From Penium margaritaceum (lineage: Eukaryota; Streptophyta; Zygnematophyceae; Desmidiales; Peniaceae), in NCBI GenBank assembly GCA_023375785.1, contig SZWC01019062.1, positions 2,884 through 54,321 of the forward strand: a stretch of DNA of 51,438 nt, read 5' to 3'. The notes under the pieces are model-generated. The model had not been told where the DNA came from and did not search any database. It saw only the letters and a program-made list of their open reading frames with translations. Both the position numbers and the translations under genes were made by a program. Shown piece by piece: positions 40,633 through 51,101 of this stretch. The first letter of the stretch is position 1; every line of letters starts with the position of its first letter.

Positions 40633-40746
40633 AGCGCTTGACGATGCCACTTATGTAAGTGCTCTGCAATAACTCCAAGGTCTGCCGCTATTGATCACGC
40701 TTCATCTGGAGACCCAGGTAGTAGCTCAGCTCTCCCGTGTCCTTCA
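40633..40746 (-). pseudogene. Copia-E RT fragment between hAT-1 and Copia-B
   Basis: Minus-strand reading gives MKDTGELSYYLGLQMKRDQ, a stop, then LELLQSTYISGIVKRFN, the RT stretch after the YVDD domain (compare KMKDMGPLEYYLGI in Copia-A). It is joined in frame to 45164 upstream (across hAT-1) and to 27851 downstream (across Copia-B). Confidence 0.88.
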
Positions 40747-40754
40747 TGTTAAAC

Positions 40755-41240
40755 TAGTGTTGACCTAGGTCCCAGAAACCTTGGTACATCAATGTCCACA
40801 ACGATACATCGATGTAGCTGGGACTGACAACATCGATGTGGGTCCCAGGGGGGGGGGGGGGGTGGGGGGGGGGGGGGGGGGGGGGGGGGAGGGAGTGAGG
40901 TCCACTAATTTGCAATTTGCATTTTTCAATTTGCATCTTTGTTTTTGCAATTACACGAATTTGCACTAGGTCAATAATCTATAGTACACACTTCTAGCAC
41001 ATGTTGACGAGTTCCGTATGCATGAAGTTCCATATTCAGAGGTGCATTGTGTAAGTTACTGCAACTACTTCTTGCCATTCATCAACAATAACTTTGGTCA
41101 GTCACAGATTTCACTTTTTCACATGCATTATCACATGATGGTCACAAAGAATGGAACTCTGCTTGAGACATGGAGATTAAAACATAAGAGACTGAAAATC
41201 ACACAGACATGAAACTGAAATTATCTCTCATCTGAGCAAG
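40755..41240. other. hAT-1 left subterminal region with poly(G) tract
   Basis: Non-coding. ATCGATGT-type palindromes recur (GATACATCGATGTAGC, ACATCGATGT), followed by a run of about 40 G with one T (40848-40889). AT-rich sequence follows. Repeats near a hAT end may serve as transposase sites, but this is inference. Confidence 0.6.
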
Positions 41241-41522
41241 TCACATGTCTGAAAACATATCCTACTTTCGCAGAGTACTTGGTGCACTGCGTCTTGCAAG
41301 CTTGCTTTCTGTAGTGGCTGCTGCTGTAGTGCCCGCCGCACGCTTTGATGCCCTAGCTGCAGCCATTGCGACCAAGGCAGCCCTCTTATCCCTGTGCTTG
41401 GCACTGCCAGTCCGTGATGCTGCTGTTGCTATTGGATTGGATGATGGTGCTGATGTCCCTTGTTTTCCTGCTCTCTCACCTCCCTGCCCACCTGGTACAA
41501 CTCCATTTGCTCCTTCCCTACC

Positions 41523-42653
41523 TTATTCTTCCCCACTGTCACCTCCTCCTTCTTCCCCACCTGCTCCACCTGGCTCAAATGCCCCTCTCTCCCCACCTGC
41601 TCCCCCTTCTCCTGCTGCTTTCCCTTCTCCACCTGCTGCCCCTTCTCCAGCTGTTGCCATTTCACCACCTGCTGCCCCTACTCCACCTGTTGTCCCTCCT
41701 CCTGCTGCCCCTTCTCCACTTGCTGCCCCTTCACCACCTGCTCCACGTGCTACTTCTGACCCACCAGCTTCTGCACTGGTGCTTGAGGCCTTCACCTGCG
41801 CACGAACACGCACTGGAAAAGCATGAGACATTCCAGGTATGCTGCTCATGACTCGGACAGACGCCATGACCTCAACCACATCATCGTCTCTACTTGCCTC
41901 CTCTATATCCTCCTCCTCCTCCTTCTCCCCCTCGTCGTCATCACTCTCCATATCATCCTTGGGCTCACTCAACACTCCCTCCTCCTCAACAACATCTCCA
42001 TCATCTTTGTTGTCCTCTGTGTCAGCTTCTGCTTCCGCAGCTACAGTGATGTTCTTTGTTGCATTGCATCCTTTCTGGTCGTAGTGCTTGTGTAAGCAGA
42101 CGTTGCACCAAACAAGGAGCTGGAGTGTCGACACCTTGAGCCGGTTCCTCCTGGCAGTGTGGATCAACTCGTGAGTGAAAAACACACGCTCACACTCAGA
42201 TGATGAACATGTCTGCAATAGAAGCTTCAATGCCAGATCACGAAGCATGGGCAGGTTGTACATGTAGTTAACATGCCACTCTGCAGCAGACATTGTGCCA
42301 CATTGCACTTTTGCTACTACAGAGACAGCCTTGGCATTCCTGCGAGGGGTCACCATGGGATCATGGACAATCATGGTCTGAGCCAACTGGAACACAGCGA
42401 TCTCCTCAATTATGGCGTCATATTTCTCTTTTGGAATCAGTGCCTCCACCACCGCCTGCCATGCCTGCAAGGTGGTGGCATCACTGGAGAGATAGTTTCC
42501 AAAGTGCTGAGCATGCAAAAGCCGGGCAGCAGCATACAAAGGACAGCTCATATCCTCGGACCAACGGTGGTCCAATATGTCTAGAACAATGTTGACATGC
42601 GACTCTGCAACCTCCCATCCCTTCTTGCCCTTCTTCTCACCCCGCGCTTTCAC
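41523..42653 (-). CDS. hAT-1 transposase C-terminal open segment
   Basis: 376 codons open on the minus strand. The first third carries DILDHRWSEDMSCPLYAAAR and HFGNYLSSDATTLQAWQAVV (hAT middle region). Next is the dimerisation domain: LRDLALKLLLQTCSSSECER, VFFTHELIHTARRNRLKVST and LQLLVWCNVCLHKHYDQK. An acidic stretch (DDDEGEKEEEEDIEEASRDD) and an unusual tail of about 90 residues of Gly/Ala/Glu repeats (GEGAAGG type) follow. hAT transposases usually end soon after dimerisation, so the tail is extra. The + strand Pro-rich frame here (41245-41826) is its shadow. Confidence 0.8.
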   Translation of the reverse strand: MKARGEKKGKKGWEVAESHVNIVLDILDHRWSEDMSCPLYAAARLLHAQHFGNYLSSDATTLQAWQAVVEALIPKEKYDAIIEEIAVFQLAQTMIVHDPMVTPRRNAKAVSVVAKVQCGTMSAAEWHVNYMYNLPMLRDLALKLLLQTCSSSECERVFFTHELIHTARRNRLKVSTLQLLVWCNVCLHKHYDQKGCNATKNITVAAEAEADTEDNKDDGDVVEEEGVLSEPKDDMESDDDEGEKEEEEDIEEASRDDDVVEVMASVRVMSSIPGMSHAFPVRVRAQVKASSTSAEAGGSEVARGAGGEGAASGEGAAGGGTTGGVGAAGGEMATAGEGAAGGEGKAAGEGGAGGERGAFEPGGAGGEEGGGDSGEE

Positions 42654-44300
42654 TTAAACCGCACAATCCAACAACCCCTCGTACATCTCACCAGCCCCCC
42701 CACCACGGGAATCAGCCACACGCAGCACCCGCACCAAGGGCAGAAGCAAAAACTGACAGACCTGGAGCCAAAAGACCTTGTGCCGTATGATCCGTCTCAC
42801 CTCCCTCTTCCGACTCCTGAAGCCGGCATCCCGCTGCAAACTAATCTGCTTCCATACTTCCAGCTGCAAAAATTCCTCCAGCTCCTCCCACAGCTCTAGC
42901 AACCGCTCCACCATGTCAAAGACGGAGCCAAAGTGGATATCGCACCTATTCTTGAGCACCTTGCCCCCTGTTTGTCCTTCAGCCATGCGCGAGGCATGGC
43001 ATTGTTCATGAAGAAGGCAATGACTTTCTCACACCGTCCAATGATCCCACCACCCCATGCAGTCTTGCCAACATCTTTCATAATCAAGTGAATGTTGCGA
43101 GGACAACAACCCTGGAAAAAAAATCGGGTACTTCATCCACAGCTGGTCAAATGCCTTCTTGTTCTCTGAAGCATTGTCACATGTCACTGAAAAACCCTTG
43201 TCCTTACCCACTGCTTTGATTGCTGCCTCTATTATGGGGGCAGTGTGGTCTGCATCCCCGGTCTGAATGCTGGCATCACGAGAGAACAGGTGGACCGAGC
43301 CCATGGCATTGACTTCCATGGCATTGTATATTGGCCCAATCTACCTATCAGACCACTCGTTGACTGCTAGACTGGTGTCGTGCCTTGACCATCCCTGCTT
43401 CAGAGGTGCATCTAGCTCAGCAAGCTCTGCATCCAGTTTTGGGAGTAAGTCATCCACCACTGTGCCACTGGCTGGCAACCTAAAGCTGGGTGTTGTCTTC
43501 TTCCCTGACTTGATGACATCTGTGAGTGCTACCTCTTGACAAAAGGAGATGGGTAAAGCAGGGATGCACATGATTTTCACAATGTTCAGCTGGCAGTTCA
43601 CGTTGTTTGACCTGTCAGAGTGCTCCACCATGGTGGATTGTTGGAAGGAGGCGGCTTTGTTGATGTCAAAGAGAGGTATCTCACCCTCAGGTTTTGTTGT
43701 GGCTGCTAGCCTGCTTGGACCTGCCGTGTCCCCACCATCGTCATCACTGGAGTCATGCTGCAGCATCAAGTCCCCGTTTTCTGCTTGAGCTGCCTTCTCC
43801 TTGGTCTCCCACAACTTGAGCCACGGCACCGGTTTGTCCTTCTTCCCCTATTTGGTGCCCTCTCCCTTGTACAGCTTCACGCTGTATAGCTGCCATCCTT
43901 CTGGCGACGGTGGAAAACACTCCATGTACAGCGCGTCCCTGCATGTTGGCGGAGGATGGGGATACTTCTCCACATTTGGGTTGTTGCATGCAAAGTGGCC
44001 GCGGATGCAGTCACACGTCCCGCTCACCCTCTTGGTGCACGAGCCACAAACAAATCCCGCCTTTTTGCTGCTCTTTGGGTGAGGCTCGTAGTGTTTGGAC
44101 AGCTCCTTGGTGAGGAAATCATCAGTGAGTGCCCGTTTCTTTGGTGGATTCCACTTGTTGGCATTAAATTGCGCGGATACTGTGGAAACTACAGCTACCG
44201 TGGGACTGGAACCTGCGGTGGAGGTTCGGTTGGAGCAAGTGTTTGAATTGGGCTGAGAAGATGCCATGGTGGGAAGAATGCACCGGCGCACCAGCCTCAA
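42654..44300 (-). pseudogene. hAT-1 transposase N-terminal part (BED finger, DUF659-like)
   Basis: Start region 44300-44264 (MASSQPNSNTCSNRTSTAGS is the better start). A BED-type zinc finger follows: FLTKELSKHYEPHPKSSKKA, then FVCGSCTKRVSGTCDCIRGH. Next is GDTAGPSRLAATTKPEGEIP, CQEVALTDVIKSGKKTTPSF and the DUF659-like VTCDNASENKKAFDQLWMKY at about 43200. A frameshift at the A8 run (about 43120) leads into RNIHLIMKDVGKTAWGGGII. Several stops separate the blocks, so it is inactive. Confidence 0.8.
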
Positions 44301-44436
44301 GCGCCAGTATACCTAAGCATTGCATTTATCATGGAACAGGGGGGAGATTCGTAACTGCCATATGGTGCAAGACTTGCAGTGATGGCGCAAGTCATTCTTG
44401 TATCGGATGCAGAGAAATGTGGCTCAACCGACAATC

Positions 44437-44467
44437 AAATGTCGCTCGATGGCGTCGAGCGACATTT
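44437..44467. repeat. Perfect 13-bp hairpin upstream of hAT-1 transposase
   Basis: AAATGTCGCTCGA, loop TGGCG, TCGAGCGACATTT. Confidence 0.92.
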
Positions 44468-44507
44468 CATTGGCACCTGGTGCACCTTTCCATCTCCGCA
44501 CATTGGA

Positions 44508-44542
44508 TCATTCAAACCATGCCTTTTGATTGGTTTGAATGA
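44508..44542. repeat. Perfect 12-bp hairpin upstream of hAT-1 transposase
   Basis: TCATTCAAACCA, an 11-base loop, TGGTTTGAATGA. It lies 40 bases from the first hairpin. Confidence 0.92.
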
Positions 44543-45163
44543 CTAAAAAATCAAATAACCACACTTGACACAATGTCACGATGTAATAAAAGTACGTATG
44601 TACAACATATTTCCACGATTTTCTACAGCCAGACATGTGCCAGATGTATCAACCAAACCTGTGAAATCACGTGTCATTTTTTGTACATAAGATATTCGAA
44701 CAAATCATCGAAACCATTTATTTTGCACACCACAATATCGGCTCATGTAGATATTCTCAAGTCCAAGGTTACGCATGCGATTGGCCATTGCCATGGCGGC
44801 TCAGGATTAGGGCAAGCTTTGCCACAGAATCAAGCCTGTCCAAGTGCAACTTTCGATGCGTGGACATCATTGGTTGAATTAGGGTGATTCATGCCAGCTG
44901 TCATGAAGGAATCCATCAAATGTGCTTTTGGCAGAATGCGTGCATGGAAAACAGAGTGTATCTCTGGGAAGTGAACTTGCCATACTCTCGGTGCGAGACT
45001 TATCCTTAGTGGGTACTTAGGCTCGTGGAAAAAAACGGTCTCTGATGGTCTCGGGTGCCCCTTGGCCTGCTACACCACATCCAGGTAGCCTCAATGCCGC
45101 TCGAGGTGCCGATGTCGTTGCAGTCTACTTCCTACAACCAAAAAATTCAACTCTGTGTCAAAC

Positions 45164-45991
45164 CTGGCTTCAAGGGACTGCTTACAATCTTTGAGGAGAG
45201 ATTTTGAGTCAGCGGCTATAAGCAAGTCATCAACACAGAGCAGGATGATGACCTGGAATTTGTCTTGTGTGCATCCATAGACCATATGATCTGCCTCGAT
45301 GCGCACAAAACCAAGGCTAGCCAGCTGCTCATCAATCTTGTGGTACCATGCACGTGGCGCTTGTTTCAAGACGTAGAGTGCCTCCACAAGCTTGCACACA
45401 TGATCCTCCTGCCCTTCCACCACATACACCTCCAGCTGCTCCATGTACACATTCACCTCAAGGTCACCATTCAGAAATGCACATATCACATCCATCTGGG
45501 GCACCTCCCAGTCCATGGCAGTGGCAAGAGCAAGGATTGCACGGATGGAAAAAAACTTTGCGATGGGTGCAAATGTCACATTGTAATCCACACCCTCAGT
45601 CCGCAACCAGCCGTGCTCTGTACGTGAGCACCTTACCATCAGCACCGCACTTGCGCCAGAAGATCCACTTGCAGCCAATCCCCCGGCTGCCATGTGGAGC
45701 TTTCTTGAGAGTCCAGGTTTTGTTCTTAACGAGTGCCTTGTACTCCTTGTCTGCTGCGACACGCCATTCTGTTGCATCGTCACTGTGCATAGCTTTGATC
45801 AATGTTGTTGGATTGTTGGCGATGGTGAGGACAAGGAGCCTGAGGTCAGATGAATCCTGTGAAGATGAGAAAATACACAGATTTAGCAGCTCCTCCAGAG
45901 GCCTTTGTTTTCTTGCGAGGCGCTCGGATTGCCACAGCAGCTCCACAGGTCCATGCGTACCATAGTTGAGGTGTGCAGACCTCCATGGCAA
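45164..45991 (-). pseudogene. Copia-E reverse transcriptase N-terminal part
   Basis: Minus-strand 45991-45596 has DATEWRVAADKEYKALVKNK and TWTLKKAPHGSRGIGCKWIF. After a frameshift, 45620-45164 has FAPIAKFFSIRAILALATAM, VPQMDVICAFLNGDLEVNVY, LYVLKQAPRAWYHKIDEQLA, MVYGCTQDKFQVIILLCVDD (YVDD changed to CVDD) and CKQSLEARF. At this point hAT-1 interrupts and RT resumes at 40746. Confidence 0.87.
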
Positions 45992-47096
45992 CTATTGCTG
46001 CTTGCTCAGCTGCTCCTCCTTCTCTGCTTTGGTTGCCAGCTGCTTTGCCTCCTCAGCTCCCTCTGCTACCCTGTCACCACTACCTTCCGCACTCTCCTCT
46101 TCAGCTGCAGGATCTTTGGCTCCCACTGGCTTAAGAGCCGGTGAAACCGAGAATGCTTCCATAGGGCTCCATGTCCAGCCCCGCATGTCCTCCTTGAATA
46201 ACACGTCATGGCTGCGGACAATCTTGCGTGTGGTGAGGTTGTACAGCTGGTATCCCATGGTGTTGTAGCCGAGGAAGGTAGGCTTCACACCCTTGGAATC
46301 CAGATTTTTGCGGTTAGCAGTAGGCACATGAACGAATGCGCCACACTCGAACACATTTAGGTGTGTGAAAGTTTGCTTGTGTCCCTTCCACACCTCCTTC
46401 GGCGTCATTAGCGGCACGGCACATATCAGGCTCCAATTTTTCAGGTACATGGCGGTGTTGAATGCCTCCGCCCAGAATGTTGGCAGGAGCTCGCATCCTT
46501 GACCACGTTGTGGACACGCTCCATGAGCGTGCGGTTGGCATGCTTAGCCAGGCCATTCAGCTGTGGTGGTGCGGGTGGCGTCACCTTGTGTCAGATCCCA
46601 CACTTTTTTAGGAATTCACGGAAATCATTGGAGATGTAATTGCCTCCGCCATCGGTATGAAGCACCTTCAGATGCCTGCCACTCTCATTCTGTGTAGCAG
46701 CCAACCATACCTTGAATGTGTCTAAACACTCATCCTTCCCGGCCAGACAGAACACCCATGTCTTCGCGACTTGTCATCAATGAATATGAGAAAGTACAGC
46801 TTGCTGGACAAGGACTGTCATGGCATGGGACCACACACGTCAGAGTGCACAAGAGAGAGAGGCTTAGCGGCCGCCTTCCCCACCTGAAAGAATTGCAAGC
46901 AAAATTTCTTCCCTTTGATGCAGCTCTTAGAGACCGATGCACCGGGCTGCTTTACCTCCTTCAGCTGCCGGCCGTGTACCATCTGCTGCATGGCAATGAT
47001 TGCGCCAAAGCCAAGGTGTCCAAGCTGTCGATGCCACAGGCCCATGTCGTTGTCTCCAGCTCCCGCAGCTGCTACTGAGGCAGTTCCCTTCTCCAA
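45992..47096 (-). pseudogene. Copia-E integrase
   Basis: GLWHRQLGHLGFGAIIAMQQ has H-x4-H; SKSCIKGKKF keeps only one Cys of C-x2-C. LVHSDVCGP holds Asp 1, and the TDGGGNY-like second Asp region lies near 46650 in another phase. PPQLNGLAKHANRT has Lys for the catalytic Glu (codon 46543-46545). MTPKEVWKGHKQTFTHLNVF, KPTFLGYNTMGYQLYNLTTR and IVRSHDVLFKEDMRGW close the domain. Frameshifts and stops break it between 46820 and 46450. Inactive. Confidence 0.85.
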
Positions 47097-48300
47097 TGCA
47101 AAAAAAGACAGTAGAGGCCATCATCATTGTCCGCCTTTGCAAGCACCTGGCCCGCACGTTCTGAGATTGTGCAGCCACCATTAACAAAATGGACCTGCAG
47201 GCCTTGGGAGATGAGAGAGGAAACAGAGAGGAGGTTAGTTGCCAGCCCTAGAACATGGAGCACCCCCTTCACAAAATGTTCCACGTGCTTCCCCTGGACA
47301 GAAGCACAGGAGACAATTTCTCCCTCTCCTATTGCCATCTACACATGCTTGTCACCCATGTATACTCAGCAAGGTTCAATAGCAGTGAAGAAAAAAAACC
47401 ACTCCCGGTGACAGGTCATGTGCTGAGTGGCTTTTGAGTCGATAAGGCAGTGAGAATGAGGCAGTGGTGGTGGAAACATGTAATACCCGGATGGTGCTCA
47501 TGAATCCACTCTCCCAATCAGCGGTGCTGGCAGAGGAATTGGACTGTTTCCCCGTTCCCACCCTAGTGGCAGTGTCTGCTTTCTTCTTCCGGCATTCGCA
47601 CGTCCTGTGGACTGGCTTCTTGCAGTAGTGGAACTTGCTCTTCTTCTTCCCTCCACCTCTGCTACCATTGGTTGATGCAAAACCACCCCCGTGACTCATG
47701 TTGGTGACGAGGGCTACGTCCAGTCCGCTTCCTCCTTCTCCCTTCTCATGGCACTCTTCCTCACATAGCAGGCTCTCCTCCACGTCATCGAGTGAGATTT
47801 TGTTGCCACGCTGATCCAGGGCAACAATGAGAGGAGTGTAGCTGCTAGGAACGCCAGAGTGGATGGTTGGCATGAGAACACATTCCTTGAAAGGGTCCTC
47901 AATCATAGCAAGCTGGTTAGCCAAAACTTTCACTATGTTGAGAAAATCGATCATGGAGCCTGACTTATCCATCTTCATGGTGTGAAAACAACGCCCCAGA
48001 TGCATGTTCATGAGGATATGAATTGGAACCATAGGTGGAATCAAGCTTGTTCCAAACCTCTTTTGGGGTGAGGATACCGCGGTCAAGGAGTTATTGCCGT
48101 CCAGCGTGGTGGAGATAGATGGTGGCGAGGGCGAGGTCCCTCTTCTTGGGATGGGTACGGACCTTTGCAGTGAAGAGGGAGGTTTCAACAGAGTCAGCCT
48201 CACTCACGTGGCTCCAGAGTCCCTTCTCTATCAGCTCCATCTTCATGTTGTTGCTCCAGTTGAAGAATTAATTGCCTTCAAACTTGACCATGCTGACGCC
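47097..48300 (-). pseudogene. Copia-E gag and protease
   Basis: Gag appears to start near 48290 (MVKFEGN, then FFNWSNNMKMELIEKGLW), with shifts near 48060. The open part 48203-47376 has FLNIVKVLANQLAMIEDPFK, LIVALDQRGNKISLDDVEES and a zinc knuckle that has lost its first Cys (FHYCKKPVHRTCEC). The protease motif reads IDSKATQHMTCHREW: Gly of DSG is Lys (codon 47432-47434). LATNLLSVSSLISQGLQVHF ends the domain at about 47200. Confidence 0.8.
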
Positions 48301-48414
48301 GGCCACCACAGAAGCGGATGTTGCCATGTGGACTGCAACGTTGACCCACGAGTAGCCTCTCTTTCACACCAGTGTACAAAGGATGCCTAAAGGATGAGGC
48401 AAGTCCTTGTTCTA

Positions 48415-48426
48415 GCTTTGATACCA
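48415..48426 (-). other. Copia-E primer binding site, 3' end of tRNA-iMet
   Basis: On the minus strand TGGTATCAAAGC follows the LTR by one base; one mismatch from TGGTATCAGAGC. Confidence 0.85.
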
Positions 48427-48427
48427 C

Positions 48428-49483
48428 TAATAGAAACTTAGGCCTCATGGAGGTGATCAGGCTCACCAAGAGCCGCTAGGCACAACCCATGTGTGGGAGA
48501 AAAAACACGGAAGCGTGTGAAGTTTTGTGGAGAGCCCAAATTGCTGGTTTGACTCACGGATGAGAAATTGAATCAGCACAGTTTCTAACAAGCCTAAATA
48601 TGCTCCATTTGGTGCATGGAGCTGGAAGAACCATCCTGTCAAAGCTCACCTCCTAGTTCACTCCTAGCCTAGCGGGATGATCGGCAGTCACACACTCACA
48701 CAAGAGAATTACCATCCCTGCCATGTGCACAACCAATAATCCTCATTGGGGCCTTCCTTGAAGCTCCCTGAAATTCTGCGTGCCGCCTTTTACCTTGAAG
48801 GCCGCTCCAAGCCTCCCTGGCCAATAACTCTGGCCGTCATTGGTGCTGGTAGTGCAGGAGCTGTCACTTGAATGAGACTCACTGAAAACAAGGAAGACAT
48901 CCTCTATCGAGTTCTGTAAATTGNACCAAGAGCCGCTAGGCACAACCCATGTGTGGGAGAAAAAAATACGGAAGCGTGTGAAGTTGTGTGGAGAGCCCAA
49001 ATTGCTCGTTTGACTCATGGATGAAAAATTGAATCAGCACAGTTTCTAACAAGCCTAAATATGCTCCATTTGGTGCATGGAGCTGGAAGAACCATCCTGT
49101 CAAAGCTCACCTCCTAGTTCACTCCTAGCCTAGCGGGATGATCGGCAGTCACACACTCACACAAGAGAATTACCATCCCTGCCATGTGCACAACCAATAA
49201 TCCTCATTGGGGCCTTCCTTGAAGCTCCCTGAAATTCTGCGTGCCGCCTTTTACCTTGAAGGCCGCTCCAAGCCTCCCTGGCCAATAACTCTGGCCGTCA
49301 TTGGTGCTGGTAGTGCAGGAGCTGTCACTTGAATGAGACTCACTGAAAACAAGGAAGACATCCTCTATCGAGTTCTGTAAATTGCTACAAAACTAGGAAG
49401 ACATCCTCTATGTATCTATTGTGCCTGATGATTTTTATCAAGCAACCCACTTTGGTCACTCTTTGGCTCCCCATATCCATCAC
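48428..49483 (-). repeat. Copia-E 5' LTR, inflated by a duplication at a single N
   Basis: It aligns with 26421-27058. The + strand starts TAATAGAAACTTAGGCC (TGTTAGAAAC in the other LTR) and ends CATATCCATCA. A direct duplication (48465-48923 and 48925-49383) surrounds the N at 48924; removing one copy leaves about 596 bp. Confidence 0.87.
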
Positions 49484-49488
49484 ACTGG

Positions 49489-51015
49489 GGGCATCATTAC
49501 ATTGTACAGTGCCTTCACCTGTAGCCAAACGAATGCCTGCTGGACCTGCTTGCGTACCTCCTTGTTTCCCGTTCAATATCCGGCATCACAACCAGCTTCT
49601 ACCTCATTCCACGTGCTACTGTTGACCATCTTCTCAAGTGTTGGCTGCATGTCAAACATACGTTGCAGCATGCAGTACACTGATGCAAAGCGGGTGACCC
49701 ATGCAGATGAAAGAGCCTTCCTGGAACTTTCCTTCTTAATCCATGACTGGATAATGTCCTTGTTCCTCATGAAACTGGCCACCTTTTTAACCTTCTCCAC
49801 AAAAATGCTGCCCCTTTTTTTATTTGCAATATCCTTCAGCACTAGGCCAATACTGTAGGCCACACACCCCATGAAAAATTTGCTTGGATACTTCTCCCTC
49901 AGTGTGGTCCATGCCTTCGTGTTGGTGGAGGAGGAGCTGGTGATGAACATCACCACCTTCTCTGCCCCCACCTCCTGAATCACCAGGTCGATCAGAGTAG
50001 TGACATCATTGCATCACGCACAAGTCCCACGGCATCAAGGAGGAATAGATGAGCAATTTCCTCAGCCTTTGTGGCCATGGAAAAATCAATTGGTCGAATC
50101 TGGATGTTCGACCACTCGTTAACACCCAGAGTCACCTCAACGGTGTCCCATCCATCACACAAGGGTTGTTCACATTCAACAAGCACTTTTTCCAGGACAG
50201 GCAAGATGTCTTCAAGAACTGTTTCCCGGGATGGGAGGCGGAAAGCAAAATTGGTACAATAAGCCTTGTCAATCAACTCCAGCACAACTCTTGCACGGCA
50301 GAAGGAGATGGGAGGGCTCCTTTAGCCATCACCTTGAGGACTCCTTTTTGGCAGTATTTGTTGAGATGGTTGTTGATGTGGTTTGGCATGCTTGTCTGGC
50401 AACTACTGTTCAAAGATGGGAGCAAAGGTGCCGGCCCACTATGCAGGAGCTGGTAAGCTGGAGACACCGCAACAAACCCATCTGCTTCTTCATTGTTGCC
50501 TGCCACACTAGCTGCCTCCCGTGCTTCTTGCCACTGTTGTCTGGCAGTGAGCTACGCCCAGTCAACAAGGTGGTCTCTCGTTCTCCAAGATTCACCCTCA
50601 CCTCTGTAAAGATCAGCATCAGCACCTTGAAAACCTTTGTGAGGTGGTGGAAACGGCAGCGTTCAAAGAAGAGCACGTGCGCCCGCGTGTGGAACGCGAC
50701 AGTTTTCCACATTGGTGATGAGTGCACCATAGTGGCCCCGCATTAAGTCACTACCGCCAGAGAAGTTATTGCCACAAGCACCACAGGAAAAGCCTGGGTA
50801 GCCGCTGGGAGAGGGGCAAGGTTTGAAGTACTTTGACAGTGCCCGCGTCAGCAGCTCCCCTTGCAGTTGGCAAACAACAGGTCTGGCATTGGCTAGCACC
50901 ACGAAACACTGCAACCACCGATGCCGCTGGCTCTCTAGCCATGATGGCCTCCTCTGTTTCCATAGTGGTTACACAGGAGTGCAAGGCCGGCAATGGCCAG
51001 CCACTGTTGGCTTAA
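49489..51015 (-). pseudogene. hAT-2 transposase N-terminal half
   Basis: Starts near 50960 (METEEAIMAREPAAS). A BED-like finger lies at about 50860-50760: LLTRALSKYFKPCPSPSGYP, FSCGACGNNFSGGSDLMRGH. This resembles the hAT-1 finger. NEWSNIQIRPIDF (about 50110) and MFITSSSSTNTKAWTTLREK, YSIGLVLKDIANKKRGSIFV, SRKALSSAWVTRFASVYCML (49983-49573) are typical of the DUF659 and middle region. Stops and shifts separate the blocks. The coding sequence runs into Copia-E at 49488 and continues at 26420. Confidence 0.78.
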
Positions 51016-51101
51016 CGAATCAAGTCAGAGACTCAAAAAAACTGTCAAGAATACCATGTGGTACTAGGCTCGACACTGATTCACGTGGTCTTCCTATCCT
51101 T

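Larger units (their letters stand above)
40755..45155 (-). mobile_element. hAT-1: hAT DNA transposon inserted in Copia-E RT
   Basis: Flanked by an 8-bp duplication TGTTAAAC (40747-40754) and TGTCAAAC (45156-45163), one transition apart; 8 bp is the hAT hallmark. Imperfect terminal inverted repeats: left TAGTGTTGACC, right (inverted) CAGAGTTGAAT. A broken BED-finger/hAT transposase is on the minus strand. Ignoring the element keeps the Copia-E RT frame. It belongs to the same superfamily as hAT-2 but is not a close copy. Confidence 0.9.
44301..45155. other. hAT-1 right subterminal region, no gene
   Basis: Non-coding sequence upstream of the transposase, ending in the right terminal repeat. 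It holds two perfect hairpins (listed separately) and a CACCTGGTGC palindrome at about 44474. Confidence 0.6.
26421..49483 (-). mobile_element. Copia-E: Ty1/copia element carrying Copia-B and hAT-1
   Basis: Two LTRs (26421-27058 and 48428-49483) enclose minus-strand gag, protease, integrase, RT and RNase H. RT is cut by hAT-1 (40755-45155) and by Copia-B (27857-40627). Without the inserts and the duplicated gap flank it is about 5.4 kb, a normal copia size. The flanking five bases are CACCA and CACTG, a possible target duplication with two transitions. It lies inside the hAT-2 transposase. Confidence 0.85.
24990..51101 (-). mobile_element. hAT-2: hAT DNA transposon, split by Copia-E, right end outside
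   Basis: Its C-terminal transposase half is at 25357-26420 and its N-terminal half at 49489-51015, both minus strand, with Copia-E in between. The left end is near 24990-25030, next to Gypsy-1 RT (a candidate terminal sequence is CAAAGTTGATG). The right end is cut off by a Copia-C-type LTR at 51102. No 8-bp duplication could be checked, so its insertion into Gypsy-1 is inferred from adjacency. Confidence 0.6.

Noticed and set aside
41245-41826. Pro/Ala-rich plus-strand ORF
   Set aside because: Shadow of the GEGAAGG-repeat tail of the hAT-1 transposase.
27087-45991. Two separate copia elements (27-41 kb and 45-48 kb)
   Set aside because: The 8-bp hAT-1 duplication, the GTTGA duplication and frame continuity show one element, Copia-E, with two inserts.
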